DNA of 47,975 bases. It comes from Eubacteriales bacterium. GTDB lineage: Bacteria > Bacillota > Clostridia > Lachnospirales > Lachnospiraceae. The notes under the pieces are model-generated. The model saw only the letters and a list, made by a program, of their open reading frames with translations. It searched no databases and had not been told where the DNA came from. This document shows positions 17,201 to 25,650 of the stretch, piece by piece (positions within the stretch are counted from its first letter, which is position 1; every line of letters starts with the position of its first letter). Where the stretch lies: positions 1 through 47,975 of the forward strand of contig JAUNGB010000036.1 in assembly GCA_030524715.1 (NCBI GenBank), written 5' to 3'. The position numbers and the translations under genes are program-made.

Positions 17201-17677
17201 GCGGTTACAGCTCTTAAACAGACGGATTTCGCTTATACGGAAAACGGAAATTGGGAGTATTGCAGCAGTGAATCCTATGGAAGAAGCGGACTTGCTGTTT
17301 ATATCCGAAAGCGGGGGATGCGCTGGGAAAAGGCAGAGGATGCGCCGAAGCTGAATTATCAGATCCTGTGCGGAGGGGGACAGTATGATCTATGGATACT
17401 GCTTCGCATAGACAGGGCAGAACCGTCTTATCTGGAGCTTGCGGTCGATGGAGTATATCTGGATAAAGGTCAGTTGTATAATCAGGGAAAATGCTGGAGA
17501 TATGAGGCAGAGCAGGTGTGGAGGTGGATTCCGTTTACCAGCATAAGTCTTATGGAGGGACAGCATCTGCTTACGTTTGCAGTCAGGAATTCCGGTATAA
17601 GAATGGACAGGATTTATATGACAAAGAAAGAAGGGGAACTGCCGCCTGCAGATTTGCAATGGGAAGAAAAACAGTAA
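14297..17677 (+). CDS. glycoside hydrolase family 115 alpha-glucuronidase
   Basis: A large protein of 1126 residues. GH115 enzymes remove (4-O-methyl-)glucuronic acid from internal or terminal xylose of glucuronoxylan, and some act on arabinogalactan. Family features include GTDRRGTIYGIYDF, YRGIFINDEEEL, LKGNYIWPAMH and GTSHCDMLMRSN in the N-terminal and barrel regions, with C-terminal beta domains typical of the family (the last about 170 residues resemble the C-terminal GH115 module). No signal peptide is present, so the substrate is probably imported. It begins 36 bases after GH43 with an AGGAGGCAG ribosome binding site. Confidence 0.9.
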   Translation: MSEFVIERGNRITISINEKEPPAVWIAAENLKKDLMRVLKTETSLNTKEGFGQILVGTVGFLENIGKYFDLDKLRDETGNFRKEAYILTLWKDRLVIAGTDRRGTIYGIYDFCEQIGVSPWYFWADVPVRERNSITLPKGYEKTDFSSVPYRGIFINDEEELEHWAQLRMGEETIGIHTYEKIFELILRLKGNYIWPAMHVNSFNMKKENGALAERMGIVVGTSHCDMLMRSNNREWLPWITEKGYTDARYDYSIEGCNRQILQEYWRESVTQNKDFEVSYTLGMRGIHDSGFETANLTGETEEELQVKKIRLLERIIADQNQILSEELDKKPLKLFIPYKEVLELYDHGLKIPDEFTMIWSNDNYGYIRRYPSEEERKREGGHGIYYHNSYWSPPGRSYLFLCSTPLAHTKYELLKAYQEGIQKLWILNVGALKPLEMEVEFFMRLAWEAGRKNGRTENVDDFVSQWINRNFTGGNGEKLGPLLNQFSQIANVRKLEMMEDDVFSQTAYGDEGVVRLHKLQEILETFNHVYENLPETEKDAFFQMVLMRIHAVYLTMCQYYYSDRSALCIRQGKMNAAGLYVKETRAYEDARRKMLFYYNHVMAQGKWQGIVTPEDFPPPRTAMYPACTPALKRGKRTMLVHLWNEGDQLSFSRPGTKWLEISNGGEGIFRYRIEAPDWIELSETTGEVETEKRILVTAKEASERREGSIIIRNVTDDTKCFVPVAVSSSLPKTENQEADGAVAISVRGAHGEGFRNIFRLGREEGDLLEGYEEGRKISFPFYLESEGEFLLEIHRFPSLCSKGRIRLGVILDGGEMQTVESLSNDEWRGGWVQNTTDNVEKLYLRLPWAGKGSHTLTLQVIDRYFAISRMVIYTEARKENNLGIIEGNQSLLPTGCIGEWADAFYGQITLKPRKEILADRKAKKDSLIATDHFRKSDRYADRKSPEEILASGDKIFSQRDERIKIDAVTALKQTDFAYTENGNWEYCSSESYGRSGLAVYIRKRGMRWEKAEDAPKLNYQILCGGGQYDLWILLRIDRAEPSYLELAVDGVYLDKGQLYNQGKCWRYEAEQVWRWIPFTSISLMEGQHLLTFAVRNSGIRMDRIYMTKKEGELPPADLQWEEKQ

Positions 17678-17784
17678 AAATTTACACATGGAATCGAAAA
17701 ATATTGGTATTTTATCGCTTCAGTATCAGTTAGAATAAAGACACTTAAAGAAATAAAAGAAAAAAAGAAAGAGAGGAAAGAAAC

Positions 17785-19080
17785 ATGATGAAAAAAAGAG
17801 TATTCGCTTTCGGCCTGGCGTCTGTATTGGCAGCAGGATCCCTTACCGGATATGGAAGCACAGAGGTAAAGGCGGAAAGTGCTTCAGGCGAAAAAACAAC
17901 CCTTCGTTTTGCATGGTGGGGCGGACAGGAAAGAGCGGACATGACCAATGAGGCTGTTGAGCTTTTTATGGAAAAGAATCCGGATATTGTAGTGGAGACA
18001 AGCTTTTATCCGTGGGATTCTTACTGGGAAAACCTGTCTATAGCATCTACAGCCAATAATGTTCCGGATGTATATCAGGGATACATCGGAGCAGGAGAAT
18101 TCCAGCAGTTTATGGACGGAGGAATTGTAGAACCGTTGGATGCTTATGTGGATGCGGGACAGATCGATATTTCGTCCATTTCTGAGAATCTGGTTGCAGA
18201 GGGCAAGGTGAACGGAAGTCTGTACGGGCTGCCCTTTGGAATCAATACGAGAGCTATGCTGGTAGCGCCGGATATGTACGAAAAGGCAAATCTGGAAATC
18301 CCGGAAAAAGGGTATGAATCATGGGAAGCGTTGGAAGAAGATCTGGTGAAGCTGAAGGAAGCGACTGGAAAATATGCGGCGGCCGATTTTGTTGAATATG
18401 AAGGAGATGTGTTCAAATATTGGTGCAGGCAGCATGGAGAAACTGTTTACGCACCAGAAGGCGACAGTCTGATCGGATTTTCCAAGGATACTTTTGTGGA
18501 TTTCTATGAAATGAAGGTAAGATGGGCAGACGAGGGATTGATTCCTCCTTATGATGTATCTCAGGCGGAAAACGGACCTGAGGATAATACTATCGTAAAG
18601 GGAGAGTCGGCTGTAAATATCATTCCTGCTTCCCAGTATGCTAATTTTGCTGACGCAGCGCAGAAAGAACTGAAGATGATCCTTCTTCCCGGCGCGACAA
18701 CCGGCGAAGCAACTATGGTTCCGGCTTCTCTTCATTTGTGTATGTCCAGTAAATCCGAGAATAAAGAAGCAGCCGCGAAGCTGATAGATTTTCTGATCAA
18801 CGATGAAGAGGCAAATAAGCTGATGAAGGCAGAACGCGGTATGCCGGCTTCTGATAAAGCACGCGCGGCAATGGAGCCTGACTTTAACGACAATCAGAAA
18901 AAGGTACTGGCCATTACCGATGAGGCGGTAGAATACAGCAGCGCCAATGATGCGCCTGCTATGGAAGGCAGCAGCGATATTCAGAAACTGATTCAGGAAT
19001 ATGAAGAGAGAATCATGTATAAAGATGTGACACCTGAAGAGGCATATGAAGCAATCGCTGAAGCAGCCCAGATAGATTAG
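17785..19080 (+). CDS. sugar ABC transporter solute-binding protein, lipobox Cys replaced by Tyr
   Basis: A family 1 extracellular binding protein of 431 residues (TLRFAWWGGQERADM, YQGYIGAGEF, IIPASQYANF). The N-terminus has a basic start and hydrophobic core ending SLTGYGS, where lipoproteins have LTGCGS. Tyr23 is encoded by TAT (17851-17853), one base from TGT, so lipid attachment would fail. A signal peptidase I-like V-K-A motif follows 8 residues later, so the protein might instead be released. It heads the importer whose permeases follow; a hairpin at 19094 probably lowers permease expression relative to it. No transport ATPase is encoded nearby, as is usual for importers sharing MsmK-type ATPases. 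Confidence 0.9.
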   Translation: MMKKRVFAFGLASVLAAGSLTGYGSTEVKAESASGEKTTLRFAWWGGQERADMTNEAVELFMEKNPDIVVETSFYPWDSYWENLSIASTANNVPDVYQGYIGAGEFQQFMDGGIVEPLDAYVDAGQIDISSISENLVAEGKVNGSLYGLPFGINTRAMLVAPDMYEKANLEIPEKGYESWEALEEDLVKLKEATGKYAAADFVEYEGDVFKYWCRQHGETVYAPEGDSLIGFSKDTFVDFYEMKVRWADEGLIPPYDVSQAENGPEDNTIVKGESAVNIIPASQYANFADAAQKELKMILLPGATTGEATMVPASLHLCMSSKSENKEAAAKLIDFLINDEEANKLMKAERGMPASDKARAAMEPDFNDNQKKVLAITDEAVEYSSANDAPAMEGSSDIQKLIQEYEERIMYKDVTPEEAYEAIAEAAQID

Positions 19081-19093
19081 AGGTAAAAGAAGC

Positions 19094-19126
19094 AAGGCGG
19101 GGGCGATCGGGAAAGCCCCCGCCTTT
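19094..19126 (+). terminator. attenuator hairpin between binding protein and permeases
   Basis: AAGGCGGGGGC pairs perfectly with GCCCCCGCCTT around a 10-base loop. Only three T residues follow, so read-through into the permease genes is likely. Confidence 0.75.
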
Positions 19127-19154
19127 AATGAAAAACCTTAACCGGAGGTAAGAG

Positions 19155-20054
19155 ATGAAGAAAAAGAAGTTAGGAAAGCAGTATGAAGGTTATTTTTATA
19201 TTGCCCCGTGGGTGGTAGGATTTACGGCGCTTACGCTGATCCCGTTTATTTGTCTGGTGTATTTTTCTTTTACAAAATATAATATGCTCAAGGCACCGGA
19301 GTGGATCGGAATCAAAAATTATGTGGATATTTTTACAGGCGATGAGAAATTCATCGATTCCCTGAAGGTAACGTTTATCTATGTACTGGTATCAGTTCCT
19401 TTGAAGCTGCTTGTAGCTCTTTTGGTAGCAATGGCTCTGAATCAGAAAAGAAAAGGAATCGGAATTTACAGAACGCTGTTTTATATTCCGTCGATCATCG
19501 GCGGAAGTGTGGCTGTAGCCGTTATGTGGAGAAATCTGTTTTCAAGGGACGGTGCGTTTAATGCGCTGCTGGAAGCCATTACCGGATGGAATGTGGACAT
19601 TTCTTGGGTGGCTGACCCCAAGACAGCGCTGGGATCTTTGATCTTAATGGCAATCTGGCAGTTTGGTTCTCCAATGCTGATCTTTCTTGCGGGATTAAAG
19701 AATATTTCAACAACCTATTATGAAGCAGCCAGAGTAGACGGAGCCAATAAAGTGCAGTGCTTCTTTTCAATCACTCTGCCGCTTTTGTCGCCGATCATTT
19801 TCTTTAATCTGATCATGCAGATGATTAATGGATTTATGACATTTACCCAGGGATTGATCGTAACAAACGGCGGTCCCATGAACCGCACATTGTTTTACCA
19901 GTTATATGTATATCAACAGGGATTCGAGCGTTTTAACATGGGATATGCTTCGGCTCTGTCCTGTATTTTGCTGGTGATCGTGCTGTTTTTCACTGCTCTG
20001 GCATTTAAAAGCTCCGATGCCTGGGTTTATTATGAAAGCGGAGGGAACAAGTGA
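19155..20054 (+). CDS. sugar ABC transporter permease, MalF/LacF type
   Basis: A membrane protein of 299 residues with six predicted helices. The EAA loop YYEAARVDGANKVQCFF contacts the transport ATPase. The ATG at 19155 has CCGGAGGTAAGAG upstream. It pairs with the next permease, whose start overlaps this stop, and with the binding protein encoded before the hairpin. Confidence 0.93.
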   Translation: MKKKKLGKQYEGYFYIAPWVVGFTALTLIPFICLVYFSFTKYNMLKAPEWIGIKNYVDIFTGDEKFIDSLKVTFIYVLVSVPLKLLVALLVAMALNQKRKGIGIYRTLFYIPSIIGGSVAVAVMWRNLFSRDGAFNALLEAITGWNVDISWVADPKTALGSLILMAIWQFGSPMLIFLAGLKNISTTYYEAARVDGANKVQCFFSITLPLLSPIIFFNLIMQMINGFMTFTQGLIVTNGGPMNRTLFYQLYVYQQGFERFNMGYASALSCILLVIVLFFTALAFKSSDAWVYYESGGNK

Positions 20055-20896
20055 TGAAAAGAAAAAAACAAATAGGAAGTGTGACCTTCCACGTATTATG
20101 TATCTTGTTTGCGGTGACAGCGCTCTATCCGATTCTGTGGATGTTTTCCAGTTCACTGAAGGATAGCTCCCAGGTATTCGTGGACGCGGCAAACCTGATT
20201 CCCAAGGAAATAAAATTTTCGAACTATATTAACGGTTGGAAGGGCTTTGGAGGAATTTCATTTACGACATTTTTCTGTAATACGTTTATTGTTGTGCTGC
20301 TGAGTGTTTTGGGCGTTGTAGTTTCCTGCCCTCTGGTAGCGTATGGGTTTGCCAGAACAGAATTCCGATTTAAGAAATTCTGGTTTTTTACCATTATGAT
20401 TTCTCTTATGCTGCCGTCGCAGGTGGTTATGGTTCCTCAGTATATCATGTTTAATAAATTCGGATGGATTAATACATACCTTCCATTGGTTCTTCCTCTC
20501 TGGCTGGGAAGCGCGTTTTTCATTTTTCAGCATATGCAGTTTATTCGTTCCATTCCTGCTGAACTTGACGAAGCAGCATATCTGGACGGGGCCAGTAAGT
20601 TCACGGTTTATACAAAAGTAATTTTGCCCCTGATTAAGCCATCCATAGCCACCTCTGTTATTTTCCAGTTCTACTGGAAATGGGAAGATTTCTTTGGACC
20701 GCTGATCTATCTGACTTCTCCGAAAAAATATACGGTGTCAGTAGCGTTAAAGCTGTTTTCAGATCCCACCTCTATGACCGACTGGGGCGCAATGTTTGCC
20801 ATGAGCATTCTTTCTCTGGTGCCTCCGATCGTACTGTTTTTCTTCTTCCAGAAAAATATTGTGGAAGGTATCAGTACCAGCGGTTTAAAGGGATGA
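20054..20896 (+). CDS. sugar ABC transporter permease, MalG type
   Basis: A membrane protein of 280 residues with six predicted helices and the EAA loop ELDEAAYLDGASKFTVY. The start is ATG 20054, overlapping the TGA of the previous gene (translational coupling) with GGAGGG eight bases upstream; a GTG at 20051 is possible. It forms the second half of the importer channel. Confidence 0.93.
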   Translation: MKRKKQIGSVTFHVLCILFAVTALYPILWMFSSSLKDSSQVFVDAANLIPKEIKFSNYINGWKGFGGISFTTFFCNTFIVVLLSVLGVVVSCPLVAYGFARTEFRFKKFWFFTIMISLMLPSQVVMVPQYIMFNKFGWINTYLPLVLPLWLGSAFFIFQHMQFIRSIPAELDEAAYLDGASKFTVYTKVILPLIKPSIATSVIFQFYWKWEDFFGPLIYLTSPKKYTVSVALKLFSDPTSMTDWGAMFAMSILSLVPPIVLFFFFQKNIVEGISTSGLKG

Positions 20897-20911
20897 TCAG
20901 AAACAATGAGG

Positions 20912-20957
20912 GCTGCTGCCCCGGACGAATAGCTTGATGTTTGCCCGGGGCAGCAGC
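20912..20957 (+). terminator. strong hairpin after the permeases
   Basis: GCTGCTGCCCCGG (20912-20924) pairs with CCGGGGCAGCAGC (20945-20957), followed by a short T-rich stretch. It separates the importer from the sensor operon. Confidence 0.75.
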
Positions 20958-21033
20958 TTATTTAATCAAGGAAAAAGATACTATATTGTTCTGAATAATG
21001 ATAACAAAAGTTATGTCTTTACGGCTGTGGGCT

Positions 21034-21079
21034 TATCATTTATGATATAGGTAATGATTCAGATAAGTAATGATTCTGA
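21034..21079 (+). promoter_or_regulatory. palindrome and direct repeats before the second binding protein
   Basis: TATCAT-TT-ATGATA is a perfect inverted repeat at 21034-21047. TAATGATTC[A/T]GA occurs at 21052-21063 and 21068-21079, 16 bp apart. AraC-type regulators often bind direct repeats of this kind, and the YesN-like regulator of the same operon is a candidate. The rest of 20958-21097 shows no clear promoter boxes. Confidence 0.45.
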
Positions 21080-21097
21080 TCTATTGGGGGGCGCAGA

Positions 21098-22387
21098 ATG
21101 AAAAAACGATTATTGTTTCTGATATTTTTGGGGGCGGCAGTTGTTTCCGGAATGGGCTGCGGTCAGGAACAAAAGGAAAATATAGAAAAAGAGGCAGAAA
21201 ATAAGCCAGTGCTGGAAATCTATGCAGGACAGAGTGAAAAAGAAAATATAGGGCTTCTGGCAGACGCGTATGAAGAGCAGATCGGAGAAGCCGAAATAAA
21301 TATTCATCTAATTCCGGATTCAGAGTATACTCAGCAGATGATGAGGATCAAAAACCAAGAAGCCCCGGCAGATTGTATCTTTTTTCAGGATGCGGGTGAA
21401 GCGGCAGTATGGCAGCACAAAAAGGTTTTTAAGGAGCTGTCTCCCTGGTATGCGGACAGCGAAGAAAAAAAATATTACGAATCCTGGTATGGATCCATGG
21501 AGGATGAGGCGTATTATCTGATTCCATATCGAATCGGAAAAATATGTGTGTATTACAATAAAACATTATTTGACCGGTTAAATGTGAGTTATCCAGGGGA
21601 GGATTGGACCTGGGAAGAATATAAAGCCATTGCAAAACGACTGACAGGATGGTCGGATAATAAAAAGGTTTACGGTACTCTGGGTTTTGGCGGCGGCAGT
21701 AAGTGGTGGATGCTTCCTGCACGTACGGCAGGGGCATTTGATCCCTTTGACGGGGAGGATCTGGAAATGTTCCGCAGGTCTGCAGAATGGTGCCATGAAT
21801 TTACCAGTGAATTTGCGGCGGCCTTTCCGTATTTTGAATGGGAAGAGGACGACTGGAGCGGTTATAATAATACGCTGTTTCTGGAAGGCAGGCTGGGAAT
21901 GTATTTTGGCGAGGACAGTGAGGTCAATGTTTTAAATGAGGAAATTCGGAAACAGGGAATTGAATTGGAATACGATGTGGCGAAGCTTCCGGCATGGGAA
22001 GGAAAAGAGCCCGCAAAGGTCTGCCAGACAGCGGTTGTGGCGATGGCGGAAGCCTCTCAGCATCCGGATGAGGCCTATCGCTTTATGGAGTTTTGTGCCG
22101 GAGCGGCGGGAGGAATGGTTCTGGCGGAAAATGGTACAGTTCCGGCATGGCAGTCCTCTGAGGTTTGGCAGTCGTATCTTGAGTCCACGAAGATACCGGT
22201 ACATACGGAATATTTCCTGAGTGACGGGATACCAACAGAAAATAATACTCCGGGAGTGCTATATTACGCGGGACTTGAAGCAATGAAGAATGAGGTCTCT
22301 TTGTACCTGATGAGTGAGCAGGAACTGGATTATACGTTTGCGAATATAGAAGAAGAACTGAAGATACTGAAAGCGGAGCAAAGCTGA
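21098..22387 (+). CDS. second solute-binding lipoprotein, linked to the sensor kinase
   Basis: A family 1 binding protein of 429 residues. The signal peptide ends VSGMGCGQEQ, with the Cys that would be lipidated; Gly at -3 makes the lipobox slightly unusual. The ligand-binding fold is supported by LEIYAGQSEKENI, YYNKTLFDRLNV, DWTWEEYKAIAKRL and FMEFCAGAAGG. It is only three bases from the histidine kinase gene and separated from the permeases by a strong hairpin. It may present ligand to the kinase (three-component sensing) rather than, or as well as, feed the importer. That role is inference. Confidence 0.88.
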   Translation: MKKRLLFLIFLGAAVVSGMGCGQEQKENIEKEAENKPVLEIYAGQSEKENIGLLADAYEEQIGEAEINIHLIPDSEYTQQMMRIKNQEAPADCIFFQDAGEAAVWQHKKVFKELSPWYADSEEKKYYESWYGSMEDEAYYLIPYRIGKICVYYNKTLFDRLNVSYPGEDWTWEEYKAIAKRLTGWSDNKKVYGTLGFGGGSKWWMLPARTAGAFDPFDGEDLEMFRRSAEWCHEFTSEFAAAFPYFEWEEDDWSGYNNTLFLEGRLGMYFGEDSEVNVLNEEIRKQGIELEYDVAKLPAWEGKEPAKVCQTAVVAMAEASQHPDEAYRFMEFCAGAAGGMVLAENGTVPAWQSSEVWQSYLESTKIPVHTEYFLSDGIPTENNTPGVLYYAGLEAMKNEVSLYLMSEQELDYTFANIEEELKILKAEQS

Positions 22388-22390
22388 GAT

Positions 22391-24190
22391 ATGAAAATAA
22401 TGATAAAACAGAAGCAGACCATTACGCGTAAATTTTTAAAATATCTGGTTCTTATTATTATAGGATCCAATCTGATCATGGCGGTATTTTTGTATTGGAT
22501 CATGCGTGAAAATGCAATGAAGCAGGCGGAGAATCTGCGTCAGAGCCTGATGGAATCTACATTGACTATGATGCAGCAGTATTTTGAGAATGTGGATAAT
22601 ATTGCGGATACCATCATTTATAACGAAGATATCATTCACTTTATGAGAAACAAGCAGAATACCATAGCCGATATGGCATTGATCCGGGGAATTGAAAGCC
22701 AGTACTATTATCTGAACCCGGATCTGGAATTAAGCTTTTATCGGACAGATGACTGGAACAGCATGTATTCCATACAGGATGAGGACAGAGCGATTTCTAT
22801 TCCGGATTATCGTTATTCAGACTGGTATCAGGAAATTATCTGGGTCAGGGACAAAAAAGTACTCATGGCTGATTCTCAGAGCAACGGCTCCGTTCAGTCC
22901 TGCGTCTATAAAATCGAGGATCTGTATACGCCCAGAGTAGTAGGATACCTGAAAATAGACATGAATATGGACTATCTGAAAGAACGGTTTCTGCACAGCT
23001 TTAATAAAATTGCCGGGGCAACTATTCTTGACGGTGAGGATCAGGTGCTCTTCTACGACAAGATCGAAGTGAAGGTGCCCGCCGATCTGGTAGCGGAAAA
23101 TAAAGAAGGTACATATGAAACAGAGGACTATATTATTACCTATGGTACTTCAGAAAGTACAGGATGGTATCTGTGCCTTGCCAGCTCGAAGGCTGAGATT
23201 CTGAAGACGCAGAATCAGATCATACCTCTTCTTATTTTGCTGGTTTTTCTTATGGTTGGGCTTACGCTTTTGATTTCCGGAAAATTTTTCTCTATCATAA
23301 CAGTGAATTTTACTCGTTTGGTAGACGGAATGGAACAGGTAAAAAAGGGAGACCTGACCACTCGGGTGCAGGCGGATACCCAGGATGAGATCAGCATTCT
23401 GATTCAGGAGTTTAATGATATGATGCACCGGATCGATGAACTTGTCCTGCGTGTGGAGTCAGAGCAGCTTCTTGTTAAAGAAGCGGAAATTAAGGCGCTT
23501 CAGCAGCAGATCAACCCTCATTTTATCTTCAATATTATGGAAACGATTATGGGACTGGCAAGCGAGGGATTGGATGACGAGGTGATCGAGGTGAGTACAT
23601 GCCTGAGCAGCATGCTGCGCTATAATACCAGATTTGAAAATGTGACAACTATTGCCGAGGAACTGGAACAGATTAAAAATTATGTGACAGTCATAAAGAT
23701 ACGTTTTGAGGACAGATTTGAAGTTTACTATGATGTCGATGAGGAATGTATGGATTGCCGGATACTGAAATTTACTTTGCAGCCTCTTTTGGAAAATGCA
23801 GTGTCTCATGGACTCAGTGAAACAGAGTCGGACGGTATGCTGAGAATCCGGATAAAGAAAGAGAAAGAGCAGGTTTCTATTATGATCTATGACAATGGAA
23901 CGGGAATCCCGACAGAAAAATTAAAGGAACTGAACAGGCGCCTGGAGGTGACGGGGGAACATCCGCTGGAATATATCGAACAGTATAAGAGTCTGGGAAT
24001 TTTAAACGTACATCTCAGATCAAAGCTTTTCTACGGATCAGGCTATTCTTTTGAAATATTCAGCAAAGAGGGAAAGGGAACCTGTATAGCGATCAAAATT
24101 CCTTTTTCTACTCAGGATGTCACAGATACGGAAAACAGCCTGCCAAAAGGAATTGGGGGTAAAACGCTTGTACAGAGTATTGATCATTGA
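22391..24190 (+). CDS. YesM-type sensor histidine kinase
   Basis: A membrane kinase of 599 residues. One helix near residues 17-37 and another near 277-298 bracket an extracellular sensing domain of about 240 residues. A HAMP domain (VDGMEQVKKGDLTTRV) follows, then the His_kinase phospho-acceptor with His377 in INPHFIFN, and an ATPase domain (LQPLLENAVSHGL, IYDNGTGIP). It is predicted to sense plant-glycan oligosaccharides, perhaps through the lipoprotein encoded just upstream, and to phosphorylate the overlapping YesN regulator. Confidence 0.93.
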   Translation: MKIMIKQKQTITRKFLKYLVLIIIGSNLIMAVFLYWIMRENAMKQAENLRQSLMESTLTMMQQYFENVDNIADTIIYNEDIIHFMRNKQNTIADMALIRGIESQYYYLNPDLELSFYRTDDWNSMYSIQDEDRAISIPDYRYSDWYQEIIWVRDKKVLMADSQSNGSVQSCVYKIEDLYTPRVVGYLKIDMNMDYLKERFLHSFNKIAGATILDGEDQVLFYDKIEVKVPADLVAENKEGTYETEDYIITYGTSESTGWYLCLASSKAEILKTQNQIIPLLILLVFLMVGLTLLISGKFFSIITVNFTRLVDGMEQVKKGDLTTRVQADTQDEISILIQEFNDMMHRIDELVLRVESEQLLVKEAEIKALQQQINPHFIFNIMETIMGLASEGLDDEVIEVSTCLSSMLRYNTRFENVTTIAEELEQIKNYVTVIKIRFEDRFEVYYDVDEECMDCRILKFTLQPLLENAVSHGLSETESDGMLRIRIKKEKEQVSIMIYDNGTGIPTEKLKELNRRLEVTGEHPLEYIEQYKSLGILNVHLRSKLFYGSGYSFEIFSKEGKGTCIAIKIPFSTQDVTDTENSLPKGIGGKTLVQSIDH

Positions 24191-25649
24191 TGATGAAAAA
24201 TTTATCCGAAAAAGCATCCGAAACAGAATGGATTGGGAAGCCTTTGGCATTACCGAGATTGCAGAAGCCGGAAATGGTGAGGAAGCGCTGGCATTGATGG
24301 ACAGTTTCCAGCCACAGATCGTTCTTGTGGACATTCGTATGCCGAAGATGGATGGACTGGGCTTTATTAAAGAGGCAAAAAAGAAGCATCCGGCGGTGGA
24401 TTATGTGATCATGAGCGCATACAGTGATTTTTCCTATGCCAGGACAGCGATTTCTCTTGGCGTAGAAGCCTATTTGCTGAAGCCGATAAATAAAAAAGAG
24501 TTGGAAGAACTGCTTCAGAAATTGCTGCATAAAATCCATGAAAAAGAATTATCGTCCATGAATCGAAGCGTTAAAACGGACGAGGTGGAGCAGCTGGGCA
24601 TCTTAAAATATGACTATGTGACGGCGCTGGCCTTTTACTCTGCGCAAGAGGATACAGGAGAAAAGCTTGCGGTCATCCTGCAGGATCAGATACGGGAATA
24701 TCAAGACTGCTGTGCCTATTTTTTAAGAAATTGTTCACGCAGTACCTGTTATGTGTTTTTGATTAATGCAAAAGAAGACAGCAGGAAAATTACAGGTATG
24801 TGTGCAGAATATATTCTGGATGCTATGGGAAATCTGGAATTGAAGGCGGCAGTGTCGGAAGCTTTTATCCATGGACAATTCCGGGAGGCAATCGCGCAAA
24901 GCATTGCTTTTTTGAAAAGAAAAATGTTTTCTCCGGAGAGAAACCTGATCACATATTCATTGTGCGAAAGCAAAGAGTATATGAATCAGAAAAACAGGAT
25001 CAGGGAAGAACTGGGGCAGATTTACAGCCAGATCAGGAAGGAAGAGTTTACCCTTGCGAAAGAGGCGCTTTTGGATGTTATCAATCATTTGGTGCAAAAA
25101 ACCACTCAGGTGGCGCTGATTGAAGACGGCATTAACGAAATACTGGTCCTTCTCAGCCATCTTCCGGGAAATGAAGGCGGAAATGTTGATCTTGATATTT
25201 TATTTCATGATTTCAAAAGCAGAGATTACCTGCTTGTCTATCAAACGGAGGAAGAATTGAAAATGAGTCTGAAGAATCTGGTCCATGGCTTGTTCGAGGC
25301 TGTACAGAAAAGAGATTCCGCAGATGTGACTCTTCGGATCAAAGAGTATATAGAAAAGAATTATGGAGACCCGCTGAACGCTGCAGAGATTGCCGGGAAA
25401 TACGGATTGAGCGTAAGCTATTTATCGACGTTCTTTAAGGAAAAAACAGGGATGAATCTGACTGCGTATATAGAGGGCGTGCGTATGGAAAAAGCCAAAG
25501 ACCTGCTGAAAAACAGAGAATGGACAGTAACAGATGTGGCCATACATACAGGGTATTCCAACTCCAATTATTTCTCCAAGGTATTTAAAAAATATGTGGG
25601 GGTAACCCCCAGAGAGTTTCGGGAAATAGAACGAAGAAGGGAAATATAA
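24168..25649 (+). CDS. YesN-type response regulator with AraC DNA-binding domain
   Basis: A regulator of 493 residues. The receiver domain (YRVLIIDDEKFIRKS) has Asp55 in LVDIRMPKMDG as the phospho-acceptor and Lys in LLKPINKKEL. A middle region of about 230 residues leads to an AraC-type double HTH at the C-terminus (AAEIAGKYGLSVSYLSTFF, VTDVAIHTGYSNSNYFSKVF). TTG 24168 is the likely start: GGGGG lies eight bases before it and the receiver begins directly after. The start lies inside the kinase gene by 23 bases. It probably activates the surrounding carbohydrate genes. Confidence 0.92.
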   Translation: MYRVLIIDDEKFIRKSIRNRMDWEAFGITEIAEAGNGEEALALMDSFQPQIVLVDIRMPKMDGLGFIKEAKKKHPAVDYVIMSAYSDFSYARTAISLGVEAYLLKPINKKELEELLQKLLHKIHEKELSSMNRSVKTDEVEQLGILKYDYVTALAFYSAQEDTGEKLAVILQDQIREYQDCCAYFLRNCSRSTCYVFLINAKEDSRKITGMCAEYILDAMGNLELKAAVSEAFIHGQFREAIAQSIAFLKRKMFSPERNLITYSLCESKEYMNQKNRIREELGQIYSQIRKEEFTLAKEALLDVINHLVQKTTQVALIEDGINEILVLLSHLPGNEGGNVDLDILFHDFKSRDYLLVYQTEEELKMSLKNLVHGLFEAVQKRDSADVTLRIKEYIEKNYGDPLNAAEIAGKYGLSVSYLSTFFKEKTGMNLTAYIEGVRMEKAKDLLKNREWTVTDVAIHTGYSNSNYFSKVFKKYVGVTPREFREIERRREI

Positions 25650-25650
25650 A

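Noticed and set aside
18319-19095. 258-codon minus-strand ORF
   Set aside because: It is a shadow of the sugar-binding protein gene, with unusual composition and no start signals.
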